A stretch of DNA of 64,000 nt from Pinus tabuliformis (taxonomy: Eukaryota > Streptophyta > Pinopsida > Pinales > Pinaceae). This document shows, in pieces, positions 47,277-60,260 of the stretch (positions are counted from its first letter, which is position 1; each line of letters opens with the position of its first letter). The DNA is taken from the NCBI GenBank assembly GCA_031772625.1, contig CM062807.1, forward strand, positions 1,147,103,007 to 1,147,167,006. The letters run 5' to 3'. Under the pieces are notes generated by a model. That model made no database searches. It was not told where the DNA came from and worked only from the letters and a program-made list of their open reading frames with translations. Position numbers and translations under genes: made by a program.

Positions 47277-47939
47277 CTGTTACCATACCCATTTCAATGT
47301 TTTCCTAATTTTCCTTTAATGTAAATTGCCACGTATTTGAATTCCTTTAACCTTTGCCTGGACCTCCATGAGGTCGTTGAACAATGGGGTTGAAGAACCG
47401 CAATCTGTATTAATATGATGTATGATTGATTTATTACTAGCAATTGCCCCAAAAGGTGTAAAGAGAGGCCAATAGGATTGTTAATTTGGAATTGTTGAAT
47501 TGTAAAAATTATACTTTGGTTTGAAATAATAATTATTGTATTAAATTTAGTTGTTTACATTTACGTATACTCTTGGTATGGATATCATTTGGAAATCATT
47601 TATCTAGGTCTTATCCTTTCATCGTTATTTAATAGTAAACCAAAAAAGATAGTCCATGACCCAAAAACAAAAAGACCAAATTAAATATTTTTAATATTCA
47701 ACTAAAAAATCTAGCCCATAACCCATTTTTTTAATCCAAATTAAATACTTTTGGAAGATCTTTGCCACAAATCAAAGAGTGCTTTTTGGTGGAGTTAGGA
47801 TAGTTGGGATTGGAAAAACATTTAATTCATTAGAAATATGATAATAATAATTTTTACAATTTAATTAAAATCAAATGTAAAAACATAGTATCTCATTACA
47901 AACATGTTTCTTTCCAATTTTTACGTAATATAATAAAAT

Positions 47940-48095
47940 ATTAAACCATAGGAAAAAATGATATTCTGTCATAAAAACATGTCAGTAAAGTGTACCCTGA
48001 TGGCTTGTCCACTCTCACATATTAAACCATAGAAAAAAATGATATTCTGTCATAAAAACATGTCAGTAAAGTGTACCGTGATGGCTTGTCCTTCA
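47940..48095. repeat. 81 bp tandem duplication
   Basis: Two near-identical copies starting 'attaaaccatag' at 47940 and 48021, running through 'gtgaccctgatggcttgtcc'-type ends. Only a few substitutions separate them. Confidence 0.92.
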
Positions 48096-48390
48096 CGTTC
48101 TCTTCCCCACTCTGACATCCTAAGCCATGGCTGACTTGGTCATCTTGTAGAAGCTACTTGATCCCTCTTATGATGCTTGTGCTCATGATACCCGATAACA
48201 TATTTTTATTTACCTCTTAATCTTGTCTTTAGAGATTTTAATTTTTAATGATTTAAAAATAATAATAATAAAATAGCTACACCTATTTAAAAATCATGCA
48301 TGAATATAGCAACAATATCTAGCAATAATAACATAAAATATACCAAGCAGTAATTTATATTTAACATTGTTATTACAACATTGTTTTATT

Positions 48391-48558
48391 AACATTTAAT
48401 GAAATGAATGATTTTATCAACAATGTTGATGTGTGAGTTTGTTGTGTTGTTGGTACATACAACAACAACCATTGAACATTTAATGAAATGATTGATTTTA
48501 TCAAATAATGCGGATGTGTGAGTTTGCTATGTTGTTGGTAGATACAACAACAACCATT
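48391..48558. repeat. 84 bp tandem duplication
   Basis: The copies start 'aacatttaatgaaatga' at 48391 and 48475, and both end in 'acaacaacaaccattgaa'. Confidence 0.9.
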
Positions 48559-49142
48559 GAATTTTTTAAATGTGATACTTATTCATGTGCCTGGTAGCCC
48601 TTGAGTAAATCTTAGAGCAAATCTTAGCATTTTCAGCTTGTGGAAAAAACAAAAAAGAATTGTTGAGGATCCCACCACAAATTGGAAATATTAAAAGAAA
48701 AATATTATTTATATTTTCAAATTTTAATTTATGATGTAATCATAGCTGTTATCTAAAGTTTTAATATCACTTTGATGACTAGACAAGAAAACCATACAAT
48801 AATATAATAGATCGAATTGTTACTTTGTAAATCAAATCAAGTAAATTAATTATTGGAAATAAATCATTAAATAAACTCAAAATTATTAATAATAATATTA
48901 ATATTGTTTATAAAAGTGCTTTAATTATAAAAAATATTAAATGGGTCAAGTTCACAAGTAGAATTACACTTCTATAATTTATATTTTAAAATCAGATGTC
49001 TTATAAATCACCTCGAGAGATTTGACAAAATGATTTCACTTTATTTCGCTATCTGACTTCAAAGGATGGTAGTAATGGCAAGGGTGCTTTAAAAAAAATA
49101 TTATTTTGATATGAAAACATATTTATCAATTGCTTTATAGAA

Positions 49143-49330
49143 AAAAAGCACCACCATCAAACATTCCAAAAATCTCATTTTCAATAATTATTTAATAATA
49201 ATCTTATTTCCAAAAAATAATTTTAAATATTAAAAAAAGAGCCACCTTCGTCAAACATGCCAAGAGTCTCATTTTCAATAATAATTTTATAATAAATCTT
49301 ATTTCCGAAAAATAATTTTAAATAATTTTA
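49143..49330. repeat. ~95 bp tandem duplication
   Basis: Two diverged copies of 'gccaccttcgtcaaacatgc'-type sequence followed by 'tctcattttcaataat' and 'aataattttaaata', at about 49148 and 49241. Confidence 0.75.
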
Positions 49331-49699
49331 TAATAGAATTTCATTTAAAAAAAGAAATTTAAAATAAGATATTATAGAGGAAAGAAATGAAATGAAAAGT
49401 AAAGGCACTTATTTGAAATGTCGTTTGTTAAATTTTTAATGCCAATTGACGTGGCTAAGATACTGTGGGCGGTGAGGTGTTCAATTATGATGACAAGGAT
49501 GGGAAGAGGAGGTGGTCCGGTGAGATGATGGGGAAGGTAAGACTCAATCGTCTGGTGTAATGACGAAGATTGAGTTACCCAGAAAAAAGTTGTACACCTA
49601 ATAAATCACATTATTCAACTAATAAATTATATCGAGACTTCATTTGGTGTCCCATCATCCGACGTGGATGTAGAGTTGTGTGCCATTAGCACATGTGGT

Positions 49700-49704
<5 letters not shown>

Positions 49705-49737
<33 letters not shown>
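49705..49737. repeat. (TA)n microsatellite
   Basis: An uninterrupted TA run of 33 bp. Confidence 0.95.
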
Positions 49738-49739
<2 letters not shown>

Positions 49740-50258
49740 CCTTGGAATATACAAGCTTCAACACGTGGCACGAATGGCATAGTTTCATGGTAAAATTTTG
49801 TTCCATGTTGACATACTTGAACTGTTGCCCACAGTAAGCAAAAGAGTAGTCATCCATGGCGAAATGTGGATGTAACAAATGCACAGTAATCTCTTCTACG
49901 TGTTAATATTCTCTTACGACCAATAATATGAGAGCTAGTTTCTGGGATTTTTCGTTGTGGGTTTTTAGCGATGATGAATGTTACAAATATTACACATGTT
50001 AGACTTCGGAGATGGACACCATCGATGAGACATATGTTCATTATGAGCAGAATAAGTAAAGTATTGTGGGTTGTTTTATTACCTCTGTCATTGCTTTCAT
50101 ATGTTTTATATTGGATCTCTGTTGTTTGTTGTCATGCATTGATTATTATAGTTAGTGGATTAATTGTCATAGACACATACATATAGATGGGTGGTCGGGC
50201 TCCTTATGAGGAGAATGTAAGGCCATTTGATGAAAAGATGAATGCTGGATCGACTACC

Positions 50259-50384
50259 AGAGCGATTAGTCTTTAAGTGCATTTTGTTGTAATGCCATGA
50301 ATTGATTTTATATACTGAAGTAGAGCGATTAGTCTTTAAGTGCATTTTGTTGTAATGCCATGAATTGATTTTATATACCGAAGT
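50259..50384. repeat. 63 bp tandem duplication
   Basis: 'agagcgattagtctttaagt' at 50259 and 50322. The two copies differ at one base by eye. Confidence 0.95.
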
Positions 50385-50591
50385 GGCGAGGCTGAATTGT
50401 GATTCTTTTGATTTGTTTTTGCCTTTGATTTGCCATGGTTTGTTTGGTTTTTTTTTTAAATATCTCTTAAAAAATAATATGGTGGACGACGCTTTTGAAA
50501 GTTTGTTTTTGGGAAGTTAGATGGGTTGTAATTATAAATAAGTGAATGAATAATAGTGTTCTTTTCACTTAAAAGCTTAGATTTTACACTT

Positions 50592-50662
50592 GTTTTTATT
50601 TTGGGTAATGTTTGGATTCAATACGTGTGGATGATGGGTAATGTTTGGATTCAACACGTGTG
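50592..50662. repeat. 34 bp tandem duplication
   Basis: 'gggtaatgtttggattcaa' followed by 'acgtgtgg' occurs twice in a row. Confidence 0.85.
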
Positions 50663-51399
50663 GCTCATCTCCATTATCTAGGGCAAATGATGAGATGAGA
50701 AATCTAAATTTGTTCAGATTATTCAATCATTTCTTCCATGTCTTTCGTGTCTCAAAGATGAGCCATATTTACTGGTCACTCAAATAAAACAGTGTGATGG
50801 ATAAACTATTCATATCACAGAACTCAACTCCTTAAAAACTATTAGGGATTTTTTTCCCTTTCATGATCTGGCAATGTTTCCATGTTGTTTTTCTATATTA
50901 CATCTGTAAAAAGGAAGTAACCCTCTGCTGCTCGATTTTCTGCATTTAGTCTGACCTGGACCTAACATGGATCTGTTTGTAAATGGTAGGCGTAGGCCTT
51001 ATTAACAAGGTTTACTGCAATTTGGTCTACACCTTGTGGCCAATCTGGAACTGTAGATTAGAATCTTCGGTGATGGGTTTCAGACATATCAACAATTTTG
51101 TTGCGTTTTGCGAAAGGATATTACATCTGATTTTTTGTCATGGACCTATAATTTCCGTAGTCTGGAATGCATGCAATTTTGCAATGTAAGTGGTAAAGAA
51201 TTTTTTGGGATCGGCAGCCTGTCGATGTAGGTACTGTGAAGAGGAGTGTCTTGCAATCTGCTTTTATGGTGTGGTTCGGCTGCTGATAGGTATTGCTTTT
51301 ATTTTATTTATATTAAATTAAGATATTAATCATTCATCGACATTACAACTATTATTTCATGCGCCAAATTTCAAACAAAACATTGTCCTAAGGATATCT

Positions 51400-52400
51400 A
51401 TGTTAGAAATACGCACCTAGAGGTGGAGAGAGTGGAAAAACACCGTGTCGTTTATAGAGACGAAAACATCGTTCACTTACAGATTCTGTCCCTCTGCAAG
51501 CAGTATGATTGAAGGCAACATGTTTCCCTTCTTCCATACTTTACCGTGAGGAAGAGGTCTTTGCTTGCATGGCTTTTCAATGATATCTCTGGCAATATTG
51601 CAGAGTCCAAAGAGCCGCCAGTGGACAATGATATGGTATCAACTGAGGACCGACCGACTTCATGAGAACTACTGCCCGTTTCTGCACCGCCTGCGCTTTT
51701 CCTGTCGTGACTGAGAAGACGCTTGCGGAGATGGTGAATGTAATATATAGTTTCGAGTACAACGCTGATTTTGTCACTCTGAAAATTAGAACGTTCGATA
51801 TGTTTTATTGGTATAAGAATGTCCGACAATATTAGACACGCCATTTTCACTCCAGCAATGTTCATCATCTCCGATCAGGAACCTGTTATGATATGTTGAC
51901 AGAGTGGTCTTAACAGTACCTGTAATAGAAATATTGAAGCATCAGCAGTGCGTGAAATTTGGATGAATATGTTTTCCCTGAGGCAGAAAGAAAGAACACA
52001 CTTTGTGCATCTCCCGACATTTGCAGCTCTCGTGTTTGATTCACAATCCCTGATAATCCAAAAAAATAAGGCGACATCCCCGTCCTTTGCATATTGCAGC
52101 CAAAATGCAGGGAAATAATTTGTCTCTTCGGCAGAAGATAGAGCATCATGCCGAACCCTTAACTTCTTCTGCAACCCTTAACTTCACTTTCGGGAAAGTC
52201 CTATTTCTATCACGTTTCGCAAAAGGAACTGTGATAAGAACTTTACCTTCGTCTTCCCGGGTGCGATCAAACTTAAACTACTTTCAGACCTGCGACCACA
52301 ACTTAATGATATCCTCACGGTTGAACAAGCAAATGTTGGATTTGGACTTCCATTCTAGTTAAAATAGGTGAGATGGCAGCGCCATATCAATTTCATCTTG
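51400..52400 (-). other. GC-richer stretch with open minus-strand segments, unidentified
   Basis: This kilobase is visibly less AT-rich than its flanks. On the minus strand it has open segments with mixed composition: 52330-52160 ('REDEGKVLITVPFAKRDRNR') and 51868-51473 ('[20 protein letters not shown]', then 'ISVVLETIYYIHHLRKRLLS' and a Ser/Gly-rich part). A pyrimidine-AG acceptor-like site precedes the second segment near 51925. I recognise no family. It could be exons of a small gene, a gene relic or an old element; coding status is unproven. Confidence 0.25.
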
Positions 52401-52607
52401 CTAGCACCACTAAGAACCAATGCATTCGAGGGAACCAATGCAAACTGCCTACTTCACACTTGGGGTTTAGAGGATGCGCATGAAAATAGTCTTAGGACTT
52501 GGGTTGCCATTGTGAACTTCGTTTTGCGTTGTGTATTGCTCCGATTAATAAGACCATGGAAACAGTTAAAGAGCACTTCGCAAGATCTCGAGCAAATAGC
52601 GTTTACC

Positions 52608-53230
52608 TGTAACATAGACGATCAGCATAACATTTACCTGTAACAATGCACAACGCAGACGAGGATTCTCCAGCTCTCCACCCATAACAGAAATGCCCAC
52701 CATTCCGCTCGTAAATGAAGACCATGATGCTCGTAACTGTAACATAGACGATTAGCATAACATTTACCTGTAACAATGCACAACGTAGACGAGGATTCTC
52801 CAGCTCTCCGCCCATAACAGAAATTCCCACCATTCTGCTCGTAAATGAAGACCATGATGCTCGTAACTGTAACATAGACGATCAGCATAACATTTACCTG
52901 TAACAACGCACAACGCAGACGAGGATTCTCCAGCTCTCCGCCCATAACAGAAATGCCCACCATTCCGCTCGTAAATGAAGACCATGATGCTCGTAACTGT
53001 AACATATACGATCAGCATAACATTTACCTATAACAACGCACAACCCAGACGAGGATTCTCCAGCTCTCTGCCCATAACAGAAATGCCCACCATTCGGCTC
53101 GTAAATGAAGACCATGACGAGGATTCTCCAGCTCTCCGCCCATAATAGAAATGCCCACCATTCCGCTCGTAAATGAAGACCATGATGCCCGTAACTGAAG
53201 GATCTCGCCCGTAACTGAAGGATGAAGACC
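52608..53230. repeat. 130 bp minisatellite, about 4.5 units
   Basis: Units start 'tgtaacatagacgatcagca' at 52608, 52738, 52868 and 52998, an exact 130 bp period, followed by truncated units to about 53230. Units differ by a few substitutions. Each contains 'gacgaggattctccagctct' and 'aaatgcccaccattccgctc'. Open minus-strand frames of up to 139 codons across it are by-products of a repeat free of stops. Confidence 0.95.
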
Positions 53231-53713
53231 ATGACGAATATCCCGAAAATGTGTACAGGAAGAGCAGAAAGCGGTATCCGCCTAACCAGATGCCAGTTGG
53301 AGTTGTACGACAAATGTCAATCACATGCCAGTTAAAGGTGCACGCCAAATGTCAATCATAGAAACAAAAGGTAGACGAAAAAGCTCATTCAAAGGAAGGC
53401 CTATCGGCCTAAATGTTATTATAAGTTGAATTTTCTTACATATTGAAAGAATAAAATCTTCTAATTGTAATAAATTTGAAAATATGATACATTGTTTTGT
53501 TAAAATGTATGTATAACTTTAGTAGATGTGTTATATAGAAGTCAATTTTTCATTATAGGTTTATTTTAAATTTGTTTTTTAAATAATTATAAATTTATAT
53601 TTTGATTTTTTTGTGTAAATATATATTTATTTAGGGAAATTAGTGTTTATGTTAGGATTTTGAATGAGACATCTAGCAATATTGTCAACTAGTTAAACTA
53701 ACTCGTGCCTTTA

Positions 53714-53847
53714 AATATTTGGAATATTTTACACTGCATGCAACACTTGCAAGCACTTGATGAGAATGAGATTGCATTACAATATTTGGAATATTTTACA
53801 CCACAAGCAACACTTGCAAGCACTTGACGAGAATGAGATTGCACTAC
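53714..53847. repeat. 67 bp tandem duplication
   Basis: 'aatatttggaatattttaca' at 53714 and 53781, each continuing through 'caacacttgcaagcacttga' and 'gagaatgagattgca'. Confidence 0.92.
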
Positions 53848-55985
53848 TTACCAACTCCATTTTACGTCACAACCTGAATTTAAATCTAGGTCAAAGTGAA
53901 CCCAATTGATTTAATGATGCATAGATACAGATAATAAACCAAACATCGGTTTGATAGAACTCCTTAGTCAAGTCTATTAGTATCATATCTCACGTATAAA
54001 GGAACTACTTCTCTTGGATATATGACCCAAGAGTTCATACATGTCACATAACATGTTTTTGACCATATGCCACTTTCGATTGTGATTTGGTTTTGTTATG
54101 AGATGAGTTAAAATGTGTTACAATTTGCATTACTATAAATAAATAGAAATGGTTCAAACACATAAGAACTATAGATGGAGCGAAATACAAAGTATAAGAG
54201 TGAACAAAATTACATATTTTAAAAAAATTGGAAACCATTTTCTAACGACCCTAAAATTTGTAATAATAATAAAAATCATAAACAATTGTTTGTGCGATTA
54301 CACACACAAAACAATTTCTCACTTATCATTAATATTGTCACTTTATATAGTAACCTATTATTTATTTATACAAGTCTTTCCTTCTGGTTAGGGATGCTTC
54401 ATCTTCAAAGCATTAGAAATTACCAAGTCATAAGGTTTTCTCATCTTCTTGCTCACATGATTTCATGCTTGATTATCCATCCATTCATAATTGATCCTTA
54501 TTATTTATTGTTTTTAGTACTTTAATATCATATATTTGTTTTTTCTTACATCCCCTAAACTATTGTACTTTGCTAATTTGTTGTTTCAATTAGTATTTAA
54601 AATACCTTATCTTATAATTGATCTACCTTTAAATCTATAATTCCACTTCTTTTTTCAAAAATGTGGATGTATATGTTTCTTGATAGTTTGGATGTGGATT
54701 CTATTCAATTTGTTTGGAGTTTACTTCTTTGTCTTTAGACGTATCCTTCAATCTTTTCTTATGGCTTGTTATTTCTTCCTATCTTTTGGTCTTGTTCTTC
54801 ATTAGCACTTATTTTAGAGAGAATATCACAAAGTATTATCTTCTAGTCTTCAATTTTTCATTTCACTACCTCAAACTAGATATCAACTTGTTTGACCATT
54901 TTGGTGTGACCTTGTTCTTCCTTTTTCCTTCTAAAAGTAAATTGTTATACTATTTTCCTACATATTTCTTCCATATTCATCTATTTTTTTCCATTTCTAC
55001 ATTAACTTCATCTATCTATCTTTAGCACTTCTTTAACCTTCATATAGAGCTCTTCTCAAACATTCTTAGTCACCTCTTTATCCATGATATTTACTTTTAC
55101 CTTGATTTGAGAGTGGTCTCTCTTCATATAGTGCATTAACTTCTCTAAAGGGTTGATTATACTTTTGTTGTTTGGATTCAATTTTCATCTTTTTTCTTCC
55201 TTCACTTCATATTTGGTTCTTTTGCGAGTTTTTTTCATCTTCTTTCCATGAAATTCCATAATGTTGCTCATTTTCCTCTTCCTTCTATTTTTTTATGGAA
55301 GAATTGTTTAAACTCTTCTTTTCCCAGAATAATTCAGGATTTGTGATTTTGGCATCAAAATATTTACATATTGAATATATATTATCCTAAATTATTTTTA
55401 TGCAACTATTTAAGGATGAATTCTATATTCCATGCCCAAAAAACCACCTCCTTTTTTTTTAAAGATATTTAAAATCCATGTCAATTTCAAATCCATCTAG
55501 TTTTATGTTTAAAGTATTGTAATTTTAAAACAACTACACAAATTCTAAATAAATTGAAGTTTTTTTAAAACTCGTAACTTTATATCCAAACATCTTTATA
55601 AAAACTACTCAAATTGGACAATTTTTTAACCAAATATTCTTCACTTCTTTATTCTTTCAAAATACTTTTGAAGTACCTGATTTGGATGTACTATTCCAAA
55701 CTATGTACCTAATAGAAAAAAAATACATAGTTAGATGCTTGTGGTATTCAAGAGTTTCTTTAAACTCCTTTCATGACATTATTATGTCAAATCCATCTTC
55801 ATACAAAAAGATGAAGTTTGTATTTGGACAACTACATCTATGTCATCCTCGAAAAAACACAAAAATTATATTTGAAATATGACATCAGTGATTCATCCTG
55901 AGATCCAAAAGAGTCCGATATAGGAAACTCAAGTAACTAAGAATTAGGTTGTGTTTCATGATTATATTCAATTAAATGACCATTC
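53848..55985. other. Pyrimidine-rich intergenic region, no recognised gene
   Basis: T/C-rich on the plus strand, so it gives Phe/Leu/Ser-rich frames without domain content. It may include the 3' part of the minus-strand LINE that follows, but no motif supports this. Confidence 0.4.
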
Positions 55986-55989
55986 TAGA

Positions 55990-57500
55990 TTTAAGTAATG
56001 ATATAAGTTCCTTGTTCCAACCCAACTCAATCTTTTGAAAGAATGTCCACAAATCTATCCATGTCCCTATAAATATGAGATAGAGATGTGTGTGAAAAAT
56101 ATGTGAGTAGATTGAGAAGTTCATCATATGACAAACATAATGTAAAGTTCCTATGAGTAATTTATTTGCACATTCATTAGATAATCAACATTGTGCCACA
56201 ATAAACTTGTAGTTGGGTTACACCGTGCTTATTTCGAAACTAGCTTTAGAGCCATTAGTTAACAAAAAATGTTGGTTTCTTGACCAATTATAGTTTTAAA
56301 ATAAAGGCTAGAGATTTCTTCTTGAGCCTCCCCTAGTATGGCTCCCCTGTGATTCACCATCCAGTAAAAGCCCATGAAATCTCCTTATGTATTTCCACTT
56401 CAATTTAATAATGAGATAAAGATTTTTCTTACACCTGTGCGTAGGCTTCTAAAATATTTATGGCCTAAAATACACATTTTAGGATAATTGTTTCTTTGTA
56501 TTTAAACAAATTTAGGTTTCCAATAAGCCATACACTCTATGCTATGTTAAAGCATACTGATCTAATCTTAGAAGTATCCTTTCTCCTACACCAAGTTATG
56601 AAGGCCTCCTCAAGGCTACCTCCTTCATGAAGATTCCTTATCCCCATCATACTTTCCACCTTTTTCCAAACCTCTTTGGAATATGGACTTTATAGAATCT
56701 TATGATACACAATATTTTTTTGCAATAAAACATTGAAAACACCATATTGGCCCAATAAAATTCCTTTTTTGAAGAATTTCCCACATAGAAGCCTTATTGT
56801 GTAAACTCAACTACGTGAATATCTTGTTTTTGTTGACCATTTTGATTTCCAAATGATATCTCGGCCACCAAAGTTGTTGACCTTCTCTCCCTTCCTCTAC
56901 TAGTCCTATATAACCTATTTTTGGAACATAAGCACCCATAGGAATCAAAGATTGAATCAATTGGACATCTTCTCCTTTGAGTCTAAAATTGTAGTCTTTA
57001 AGGATGCAAATGTACCTTTTCCATTCCTCAACATAATCTACCCCCAAATTAACCTCTTCTAATGATAACCACTATCGGTTCCAAGTTGTGGTACTATCTT
57101 GGTTTGCAACCTATCAAAGATTATAATAGCCCTTTTTCCTTAACTCTTTAATAAAATGCAATGGAAATTTGTGCATACCTTTGCTCCCAACCCAAGGGTT
57201 CAAACCAATCTGTACTTTATCACCTTTTCCAATTTGCCAAATAAACCCATTACCAATAAGAGGGGACACATTAATACTAGCTTTCCATATTATTGAGACA
57301 TTATTTGGTTGTTTAAGGGAATTTCTAACTTAATCCGCTCTAGTATTAGGCTTATATACATAGTTCTTACTACATCAACTCAAAAAATGTATTCCTTGAA
57401 TTAGCCTCCATTGAAATTGCTTCAAGAACTATTGTTACCAATACCAAATGACCTCCCCTAGATAGCCCCCGTTTGTACAAAGTGTTTAATTTTTCTCCAC
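55990..57500 (-). pseudogene. L1-type LINE remnant: RT C-terminus, zinc-binding region, RNase H
   Basis: Minus-strand translation across stops gives, in order, 'SIIWKASINVSPLIGNGFIW' and 'IGKGDKVQIGLNPWVGSKGM' (57300-57150), the segment after the reverse transcriptase in plant LINEs. Then comes 'GREGQQLWWPRYHLEIKMVN' (56890-56830), a zinc-binding region ('NKASMWEILQKRNFIGPIW', then 'EVWKKVESMMGIRNLHEGG' at about 56680), and a weak RNase H-like part ('VNHRGAILGEAQEEIS' at about 56330). It is a dead fragment with at least six frame breaks. Confidence 0.6.
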
Positions 57501-58370
57501 TTTAGTCATTAGACAAAACCATTCACATGTTTTATATTGATTTGGACTCAAGAAGAAATACAAATACTTCTTACCCTGTCCTAGATCAATCATCTAAAAC
57601 AAAATAACTAAGGAATATCATTCTTTCCCTATTTTGATGTCCCCCATAAAGTCATCATGAAATTTTACATATTAATTGCCATATCAACTGCTTTACAAAA
57701 TAAATCCATGTTATCTTTGAATCTTTTAGTGATTCTTCAAGTGCCTTCACAGGAAATCAATATATCACCTAGAAATAATAAATGTGTGATATTGTTTGAT
57801 ACTCATATTGGTATCCCTTCAACACTACCTTTTCCTTATGTGCCATTTTAATAACTTGTTTAATCATTGAGTGATTAACATAAATATAAGGGATGATCAA
57901 GAGTGAAGGAATAACTCCTACTCGTTAATTATAATTAATGTCTAGATTATGGTGAAGTAGACCAACCATATTAGTCTGGGAAAGAATGAGAAATTTTGCC
58001 CAAATGAGTGGTGTTAAGGATGAAAATTGCTTAAAATATTTATGGAGAGATTGTGGAGGAAGTTGAGGAAATTGTTTCAACCAAAAATATAATTGGGACA
58101 CAATTTTTATGCTAACTTTCTTTTTTCAAGGAAAGAAAAATTGATAGGCTGTCTATCAAAAATAAATAACCCATTACATAGTTGAAAGTTCCAAAATTGC
58201 CTTGTCTATCCAATCATCGGATATACCAGCATTGAAAGTATCATAAAAAAATAAATTATTACAGGCCTTTAAACATCATCTATAAAAATCTTTCAAAAAA
58301 CATACAGTAACTAAAACACTAAAAAATATTGTGAACGACGATGGAACATTGTAAGTTTTACCCTAACAAA
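57501..58370. other. Intergenic, no recognised gene
   Basis: AT-rich with no domain match. It may be the decayed middle of the LINE remnants on either side. Confidence 0.35.
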
Positions 58371-58374
58371 AAGT

Positions 58375-59110
58375 TTATATCACCATCATCACAAAAAACA
58401 TATTATTCATAAGTAAAGACCCAAACAACACATCCATCACCTGAGAGTTGTTCAAAAAAACCATTACATAGCCATACCAAGGGAATGGTGCCAGTTTTCC
58501 TCCGCTCGCCCTGACGAATAATCTCATAGTGTATGCATCCAAAAGGAGATGTGAGGCCCCTCTTTGAAAGGGAATCGACAATAGTGTTATATTCCCGATA
58601 TGCATGTGCAAATGAGATCCTATGAAAAGTGTCTTTCAACACCCCTATTCTCCTCATCCAGTTTTGTATTAGAGGTGGCACTAAAGTAGCTTGACCTCTA
58701 ATTCAATCGATAATCACCCTGGCGTCACCATATATGCTAATAGTAGCTAGATAAATCCTCCTCATACAGTATAACGGTCCCCATAACGCAACCACCTCAG
58801 CCCTTGTATTAGAACCCACACCACAACTACAGTAAAAAGTATACCTCATAGTATTTGATACATCAATGTGGGCACCACAACCACGACATACCTATTTTGT
58901 ATCCTCGTTGAAGAAACCAAGCATATATTGAGCATAATGTTGTATTATGATATTTATCTGAGGCTTTGTACTATGAACCTTCCTCCCATGTTCTTTATAT
59001 GAGGAAAACATTGATGCAAAAATGTTTCTAATGTCATAATTCCATCCCTGAAAGCAACATTTATGCCTTTCCATATACCTCATAATATAAAAAAAGGAAG
59101 AGCCAACTCA
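58375..59110 (-). pseudogene. Second L1-type LINE remnant: RNase H domain
   Basis: The minus strand reads 'YAQYMLGFFNEDTK', 'CRGCGAHIDVS', 'GVGSNTRAEVVALWGPLYCM' (about 58820, with the catalytic-type Glu), 'ATISIYGDARVIID' (about 58730, catalytic-type Asp), 'IQNWMRRIGVL' and 'RISFAHAYREYNTIVDSLSK' (58620-58560). This is the C-terminal RNase H of a plant L1-type LINE. It carries two stops (near 58905 and 58700). It is upstream of, and in the same orientation as, the remnant at 55990, but both hold RNase H, so they are two insertions. Confidence 0.7.
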
Positions 59111-59742
59111 ACACCAAATTGAGACATTCAATGCTCAACGCATTCAACCATGGACATATAATACCTATCATTATACAATATGGCCATTTGTAAAATAAAA
59201 TCACATGGAAATGTTTATTTAATATAATTTTCCATTATTTACATGATTGACCATAATAACCCACAAACAATATCAAAACTAGAAGAAGAAGGTTTTTTGT
59301 ATTTTTTTTAATGAAAAATTCTTTATTTAATTAATTGTTGCAGATCAATAAAGTACTGGAGACAGATAGGGATCCTGGAGTCACTGATAAATATAGTGTT
59401 GAGGCATGAGATGGGAACATCATTCCTACATAAAGTTTATTTTTAAATAAAATGATCTCATGTACACAACATTAGCAACTTATCCCTTGTACCCAGAAGT
59501 GGCCAATGATATGGTGACGAAAACTTGTTTATGGCCAGTTGAAAAGTGATGTAGTGTTGTGAAATTTATGGTGACTCATAAAGATGGGGCGATTTAGCAT
59601 TTATTTTTAACTCTTTGACTTTTCATGAAAAGAAAAGGTCACGTCAGGTTCATACATGTTTATTTTTATGCAAAGGAAAAGGTCAATGTGTAATAGGATT
59701 ATTAGTGTTATCCTTGGAGAGTTTGGAGTTTAAGTCATTGTC

Positions 59743-60250
59743 ATGAATAGTTTTAAACTAGGAGATTATGAAAATCTTGTTACTTATATTTTTAAAGAGA
59801 ATCATGTCAATGTAACCAAAGTTGTATTAGGAAATATGATGAACATTGATTGCGCTCTAAAACATTCACGTTTCATCCACAAAAAAAAATATTTTTCTAT
59901 TAGAAATACTAAATTGATAAGATGCATTGTTTTTTTAGATGATGAAGATGAACAACTTCCCTCCTGGTTCCAAGGGCTTTAATTTTGTTTTAAGTTTACT
60001 TTGTAAGGAGAAAAAAATTGCACAGATAATCAAACTCCTTGATAATATGACTAAGATGGGCTACAAACTTAATACAATTACATATGATATAATGATTCAT
60101 GCTGGGAGAATACAAGGTGCATTGCAGCGTTCCAATAGAATGAAAGAAGGAAGAGTTAACTCTTTGCATGGTGTGCATATGATTCTTCTTGATAGAATCT
60201 TCCAAACTAGAGATTTAATGACGAAATTTATATCACGAGAGACAACATGA
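59743..60250 (+). pseudogene. Pentatricopeptide-repeat (PPR) gene fragment
   Basis: 59743-59940 reads 'MNSFKLGDYENLVTYIFKEN' and related text. After a frame change at 59939 the next frame gives 'KGFNFVLSLLCKEKKIAQII', 'KLLDNMTKMGYKLNTITYDI' and 'ALQRSNRMKEGR'. The 'tFnfvLslLCKekki..Ai.LldnMtkmGyk.ntiTYdimI' pattern is that of a PPR motif; PPR proteins bind organellar RNA. Only about two motifs can be seen, with a frameshift, and the LTR starts 10 bases after the last open codon. It is a relic. Confidence 0.55.
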
Positions 60251-60260
60251 AACTACATAT

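Noticed and set aside
52603-53348. Minus-strand repeat protein of up to 139 codons
   Set aside because: Artefact of a stop-free 130 bp repeat whose frame rotates each unit.
54714-55025. Hydrophobic plus-strand frame resembling a membrane protein
   Set aside because: Pyrimidine-rich DNA yields Phe/Leu/Ser codons; no start context, domain or partner exon.
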